Shown one piece after another: positions 7,049-9,776 of a stretch of 9,776 bases of DNA (positions are counted from its first letter, which is position 1; every line of letters starts with the position of its first letter). Below the pieces are notes generated by a model, which was given only the letters and a program-made list of their open reading frames with translations, made no database searches and was not told the origin of the DNA. This DNA is from Marinosulfonomonas sp. (GTDB taxonomy: Bacteria; Pseudomonadota; Alphaproteobacteria; Rhodobacterales; Rhodobacteraceae). A program made the translations under genes and the position numbers. Location: the NCBI GenBank assembly GCA_015494385.1, contig WGBJ01000509.1, positions 1-9,776 of the forward strand, in the 5' to 3' direction.

Positions 7049-7858
7049 CTATCCGTCAAGTTTTCCAAAAAACTGGGACAAAGTGGCGTTAATCGCCTCC
7101 GGCGCGTCAATGGTGGACACATGCCCCCCCTTCGGCACCACCACAAATTCCGACCCCTTGATTGCCGCGTGCATCCGTTCGGATTTGGCCGGCACGGTGG
7201 CTGTGTCCTCCTCCCCCACCACAATCAGGGTCGGGGTGGTGATCTCGCCCAGCCGTTCATAAACACCCTTGCGTTCGATCACGCCGCTGACGGCCTTGGC
7301 CATGCCTTTGCGGTTTGGCACCTTGCCCAGAAATGCCGCCCAACGATCGCGCAGAGCCTTGCGGGCCGGATCATTCAGAAACGTCTGGCTGAACATGATC
7401 GGCATCACCGATTTCACCACCGGTTTGCCGCCAAACCAGCGCAAAATGAAATTCAGGAATTTGTATTTGCCACGGTTTTCTTCCGGCTCGGGATCGGCGC
7501 TGCTGTCCAGCACCGCGATTGAACGCACCAGATCGGGATAGTTCAGCGCCATCCGCAGCGCCACAAAGCCGCCCATCGACAGGCCGACAAAATGGCACCC
7601 CTCGACCCCCAGCGTTTTGATCAGCGCGGCGGCGTCATCGGTCAGGGTGTCCATGTCGTATTCCCCGGGCGGGCAATCGCTCTGGCCCTGTCCGCGGTGA
7701 TCATAGGCGATACAGCGGTATTTATCCTTGAAATGGGCGATCTGCTCTTCGAACATTTCGGTGGAAAACAGCAAACCGTGCGAAAACACGATTGCCACAT
7801 CTCCGCTGCCGGTATCGGTGTAATACAGCCTTGTTCCGTTTACCTCTGCATATGGCAT
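7049..7858 (-). CDS. Cytoplasmic alpha/beta hydrolase
   Basis: A 269-residue alpha/beta hydrolase fold protein with no signal peptide. It shows FSHGLLFS (25-32) with the oxyanion HG, DHRGQGQSD (53-61), the nucleophile elbow GLSMGG (92-97, S94), the acid D218 in VVGEEDTATVP, and the base H246 in PKGGHVSTIDAPE. A cap domain fills about residues 125-205. This resembles the 3-oxoadipate enol-lactonase / non-haem haloperoxidase / carboxylesterase group, but without pathway neighbours I cannot name the substrate. A strong GAGGGGA ribosome binding site precedes the ATG at 7858. It is divergent from the TraB/GumN gene across 126 nt. Its stop lies about 25 nt before the -35 of groES, with no terminator seen, so read-through into groESL is possible. 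Confidence 0.92.
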   Translation of the reverse strand: MPYAEVNGTRLYYTDTGSGDVAIVFSHGLLFSTEMFEEQIAHFKDKYRCIAYDHRGQGQSDCPPGEYDMDTLTDDAAALIKTLGVEGCHFVGLSMGGFVALRMALNYPDLVRSIAVLDSSADPEPEENRGKYKFLNFILRWFGGKPVVKSVMPIMFSQTFLNDPARKALRDRWAAFLGKVPNRKGMAKAVSGVIERKGVYERLGEITTPTLIVVGEEDTATVPAKSERMHAAIKGSEFVVVPKGGHVSTIDAPEAINATLSQFFGKLDG

Positions 7859-7879
7859 AACTTCCCCTCACTCTTGCAA

Positions 7880-7889
7880 TGTCCGGACA
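7880..7889. promoter_or_regulatory. Short perfect palindrome between divergent genes, possible operator
   Basis: TGTCCGGACA is a perfect 10-nt palindrome in the 126-nt gap between the divergent alpha/beta hydrolase and TraB/GumN genes, just upstream of the hydrolase ribosome binding site. A single 10-mer can occur by chance, and I do not match it to a known regulator. Confidence 0.2.
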
Positions 7890-7984
7890 ACCATATCACA
7901 ACACACGGGTTTTTCCATCTATGCCCCCATTGATTTTCTGCACCGCAACAATACCTTTAGCTGACACCATCAACGGAGCCCTGA

Positions 7985-8974
7985 ATGCGTCTGATCCTGT
8001 CTTTTGTCCTGTCCCTGCTGGCGCTGCCCGCTTCGGCCCAATGTGTGGGTGAAAACCTGCTGGAAACCATGAGCGCCGCAGACCGCGCCACCCTTGATGC
8101 CGCTGTCGCCTCGAACCCCTATCCCGAAGGCAACCTTTGGCGGGCGACGAAGGGCAACAGTTCGATCCACATTCTGGGCACCATGCACCTGAATGATCCG
8201 CGGCTTGATCCCTATCTGGAGCCCTTCTGGGAAATCGCCGGTAACGCCGACCTGATCTTGCTGGAAGGCACCCGTGAATCGATGGCGCAGCTAAAACAGC
8301 GGATGGTCAAAGACCCGTCCGTGATGTTCATCACCGATGGTCCAACCCTGCCCGAACGCCTGCCCGAGGACGAATGGCAAACCCTTGTCACAGAACTGTC
8401 TGCCCGTGGCATCCCCGGATTTATGGCCTCGAAAATGCAGCCGTGGTATGTGTCGATGATGCTGTCGATCCCGCCCTGCGCGATGGCAGGCATGGCCGAG
8501 CAGAACGGCGTAGATCAGCGCATCATGGATTATGCCGACAGCCACAACATCCCCACCCGTGCGCTGGAACCTTATGACACGGTGTTCTCGCTGTTCGACA
8601 GTGACACACCGGAACAGGAACTGGACGGGATACGCATTGCGCTGGCCGGTGCCAAAAACGGGGCTTCGATGATCTCGACCCTGATCGACACTTATCTGTC
8701 CGGCCAGCACCGCGCCATCTGGGAATTGAACCGCGTGCAGATCCGGCTGGATTCCGGCCTGTCCGAAGCCGAGGCCGACAAACTGGTTGCGGAAATGGAA
8801 GGCCCGATGCTGAATGACCGCAATATCAACTGGATCAAGGTGATCCTGCCCGCCGCCGAGGAAAAGGACAACATCATCGTCGCCGTGGGTGCCGCGCATT
8901 TGTCCGGCGAAAAGGGGGTGCTCTATCTGCTGGAGCAGAATGGTTATACCCTAACCCGCATCAATGGGTTCTAG
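7985..8974 (+). CDS. TraB/GumN family exported protein
   Basis: A 329-residue protein of the TraB/GumN (TIKI-like, EreA/ChaN-related) superfamily. A signal peptide covers residues 1-18, with an ASA cut site before Q19, so it acts in the periplasm or outside. The family's two GxxH motifs are present: ILGTMHL with G65-T-M-H68, and VGAAHLSG with G302-A-A-H305. An acidic LLEGTRES (92-99) follows the first, as in putative metal-dependent hydrolases of this fold. Animal TIKI proteins are proteases; bacterial members are mostly uncharacterised, so the substrate is unknown. GGAG lies 7 nt before the ATG. A weak promoter guess is TTGATT (7930-7935), 16 nt, TACCTT (7952-7957). The last 24 nt overlap the end of the convergent DUF2161 gene. 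Confidence 0.92.
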   Translation: MRLILSFVLSLLALPASAQCVGENLLETMSAADRATLDAAVASNPYPEGNLWRATKGNSSIHILGTMHLNDPRLDPYLEPFWEIAGNADLILLEGTRESMAQLKQRMVKDPSVMFITDGPTLPERLPEDEWQTLVTELSARGIPGFMASKMQPWYVSMMLSIPPCAMAGMAEQNGVDQRIMDYADSHNIPTRALEPYDTVFSLFDSDTPEQELDGIRIALAGAKNGASMISTLIDTYLSGQHRAIWELNRVQIRLDSGLSEAEADKLVAEMEGPMLNDRNINWIKVILPAAEEKDNIIVAVGAAHLSGEKGVLYLLEQNGYTLTRINGF

Positions 8975-9631
8975 CGGCGCAACCCGCCCGTAATCCGCCA
9001 GCGCCTGCACCCCTTTGGGGGTCAGCATATAGATGCCCTTTTGCACCCGCTCGAACCAGCCGTAATGATCGTCGGCCATGATCCGCGTGGCTTTGGGCAC
9101 ACCGGCCCCCTTGGCCACCACAGCGCCTTTGCTGGCTCCCTCGTCCTCCAGAAACGTCGCACAACGCAGCGCGTCCTGCCGGTAGGACGTGACAATCCCC
9201 ACCCGGGTTGCCCCGCCTGCATTGGGGTCGCCCACACGGCGCGCAAATTCGCGCAGCAGTCGGGTTTTGCGCGCAGGCACCTTGCGGGGGCGATAGGGGG
9301 CGGGATCGGCCAGCACCTCGACATAGCCATCGCGCAAGCGCACCGTCATCAGGCCCAGCCCCAGACGGCGGCACAACGACAGGTTTTCCTTCACCCCTTT
9401 CAAGCCATGCGGCACCGCCAGATACACCGCATCACTCACCGCCTGCCGTGCGATCCCCTGATGCAACAGGGTCAGCGAAAACCCAAGTTTCAACTCGACC
9501 AGCACTGGGTCTTCTTCACCCCGCACTGCCATCACATCTACCGCGCCGACCTCGCCCTTCACCTCGTATCCCTGCCCTTCCAGATAGGCTTTGACGGGTG
9601 GATAAAGATCGGTCTCGCGGGGTTTGGTCAT
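8951..9631 (-). CDS. DUF2161 family protein, putative PD-(D/E)XK nuclease fold
   Basis: A 226-residue cytoplasmic protein. I recognise the DUF2161 family, described as putative PD-(D/E)XK phosphodiesterases. The nuclease-type core is at the N-terminus: E6, D32 in GAVDVMAV, and E46-L-K48 in VLVELKLGFSL, followed by Q58 and Q63 in a helix, the order expected for this fold. The region after about residue 105 is rich in arginine (PRKVPARKTRLLREFARR). The C-terminal part (about 140-215) ends in YGWFERVQKGIYMLTPKGVQAL, which looks like a winged-helix DNA-binding segment. The key residues are all there, so nuclease activity is possible, but no target is known. I start at 9631 because MTKPRETDLYPPVK is the natural domain start; the frame to 9658 adds nine unconvincing residues. 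It is divergent from the pyrophosphatase gene and shows no partner gene to suggest a restriction or defence system. Confidence 0.85.
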   Translation of the reverse strand: MTKPRETDLYPPVKAYLEGQGYEVKGEVGAVDVMAVRGEEDPVLVELKLGFSLTLLHQGIARQAVSDAVYLAVPHGLKGVKENLSLCRRLGLGLMTVRLRDGYVEVLADPAPYRPRKVPARKTRLLREFARRVGDPNAGGATRVGIVTSYRQDALRCATFLEDEGASKGAVVAKGAGVPKATRIMADDHYGWFERVQKGIYMLTPKGVQALADYGRVAPLEPIDAG

Positions 9632-9680
9632 TGCCGTCCTGCTCTGGTTGTTGACCACAGGTTAGCGGCCCACCCAATGG

Positions 9681-9709
9681 GTGACAACCACCCGCATCCC
9701 CCCTATAAG
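9681..9709 (+). promoter_or_regulatory. Sigma70-type promoter of the right-edge gene
   Basis: GTGACA (9681-9686) and TATAAG (9704-9709) are separated by 17 nt, each matching the consensus at five of six positions. A start near 9716 gives a leader of about 30 nt before the ATG at 9748. Confidence 0.65.
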
Positions 9710-9747
9710 AACGCCAAACCGACTCCCCTGTTATATGGATGCAATAC

Positions 9748-9776
9748 ATGATCAAAATCTTCGGCCACACCGCCCC
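9748..9776 (+). CDS. ppaC: Probable manganese-dependent inorganic pyrophosphatase (family II), only the first ten codons
   Basis: Only MIKIFGHTAP is visible. The start of family II pyrophosphatases (DHH superfamily) typically reads MIKVFGHKxPDTDS, where the histidine of FGH is a manganese ligand, and H7 here fits. These cytoplasmic enzymes hydrolyse pyrophosphate and drive biosynthetic reactions forward. I start at 9748, where GGA (9736-9738) gives a weak ribosome binding site at suitable spacing; an in-frame ATG three codons earlier (9739) is possible. The call rests on ten residues, so it is a reasoned guess. A good promoter lies just upstream. Confidence 0.6.

Noticed and set aside
7054..7059. 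TTGACG at the end of the alpha/beta hydrolase gene as the groES -35
   Set aside because: No acceptable -10 lies 16-18 nt downstream, while TTGACT-N17-TAAATC fits well and positions the start at CIRCE.
6626..7522. A 298-codon plus-strand frame across groES, the CIRCE region and the alpha/beta hydrolase
   Set aside because: It crosses three clear minus-strand features, and its residues are low-complexity shadow sequence; no domain is recognisable.

Overview
The window looks like ordinary chromosome from an alphaproteobacterium of the Rhodobacteraceae (Roseobacter) type. The basis is gene content and protein style: a DUF1150 protein next to Hsp20, a DUF465 protein ahead of purEK, a GGM-tailed GroEL under a CIRCE operator, a DUF2161 protein, and moderately GC-rich codon use. 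This assignment is inference; there is no rRNA or species marker here. Genes are tightly packed, no gene-free stretch exceeds 300 bases, and I see no mobile element, tRNA, CRISPR array or phage gene.

Layout. (1) Positions 1-1996, minus strand: a likely heat-shock operon hsp20 - DUF1150 - phzF-like - trxC, with trxC running off the left edge. Upstream of hsp20 lies a good RpoH-type promoter and a hairpin that masks the hsp20 ribosome binding site in the manner of a ROSE RNA thermometer. (2) Positions 2171-3988, plus strand: a DUF465 coiled-coil protein, then purE and purK overlapping by 8 nt, for de novo purine synthesis. (3) Positions 4041-4763, minus strand: a secreted lipase-like alpha/beta hydrolase, convergent with purK. 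(4) Positions 4819-7023, minus strand: groES-groEL with its sigma70-type promoter, a near-perfect CIRCE (HrcA) operator, and an intrinsic terminator about 100 nt past groEL. (5) Positions 7049-7858, minus strand: a second, cytoplasmic alpha/beta hydrolase ending just before the groES promoter. (6) Positions 7985-8974, plus strand: a secreted TraB/GumN protein, whose 3' end overlaps by 24 nt the convergent DUF2161 nuclease-fold gene (8951-9631, minus). (7) From 9681, plus strand: a promoter and the first ten codons of what is probably a manganese-dependent (family II) inorganic pyrophosphatase.

The theme is protein quality control. Two heat-shock units sit within 5 kb and appear to use different logic: RpoH plus an RNA thermometer for the hsp20 operon, and HrcA/CIRCE repression for groESL. 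The hsp20 operon also carries a zinc-ribbon thioredoxin, so aggregate binding and disulfide repair may be induced together. I found no clearly new biological system. The best leads are the ROSE-like hairpin, the composition of the hsp20 operon, the structured groEL 3' region, and a tiny GTG-started reading frame wedged between the lipase and purK.
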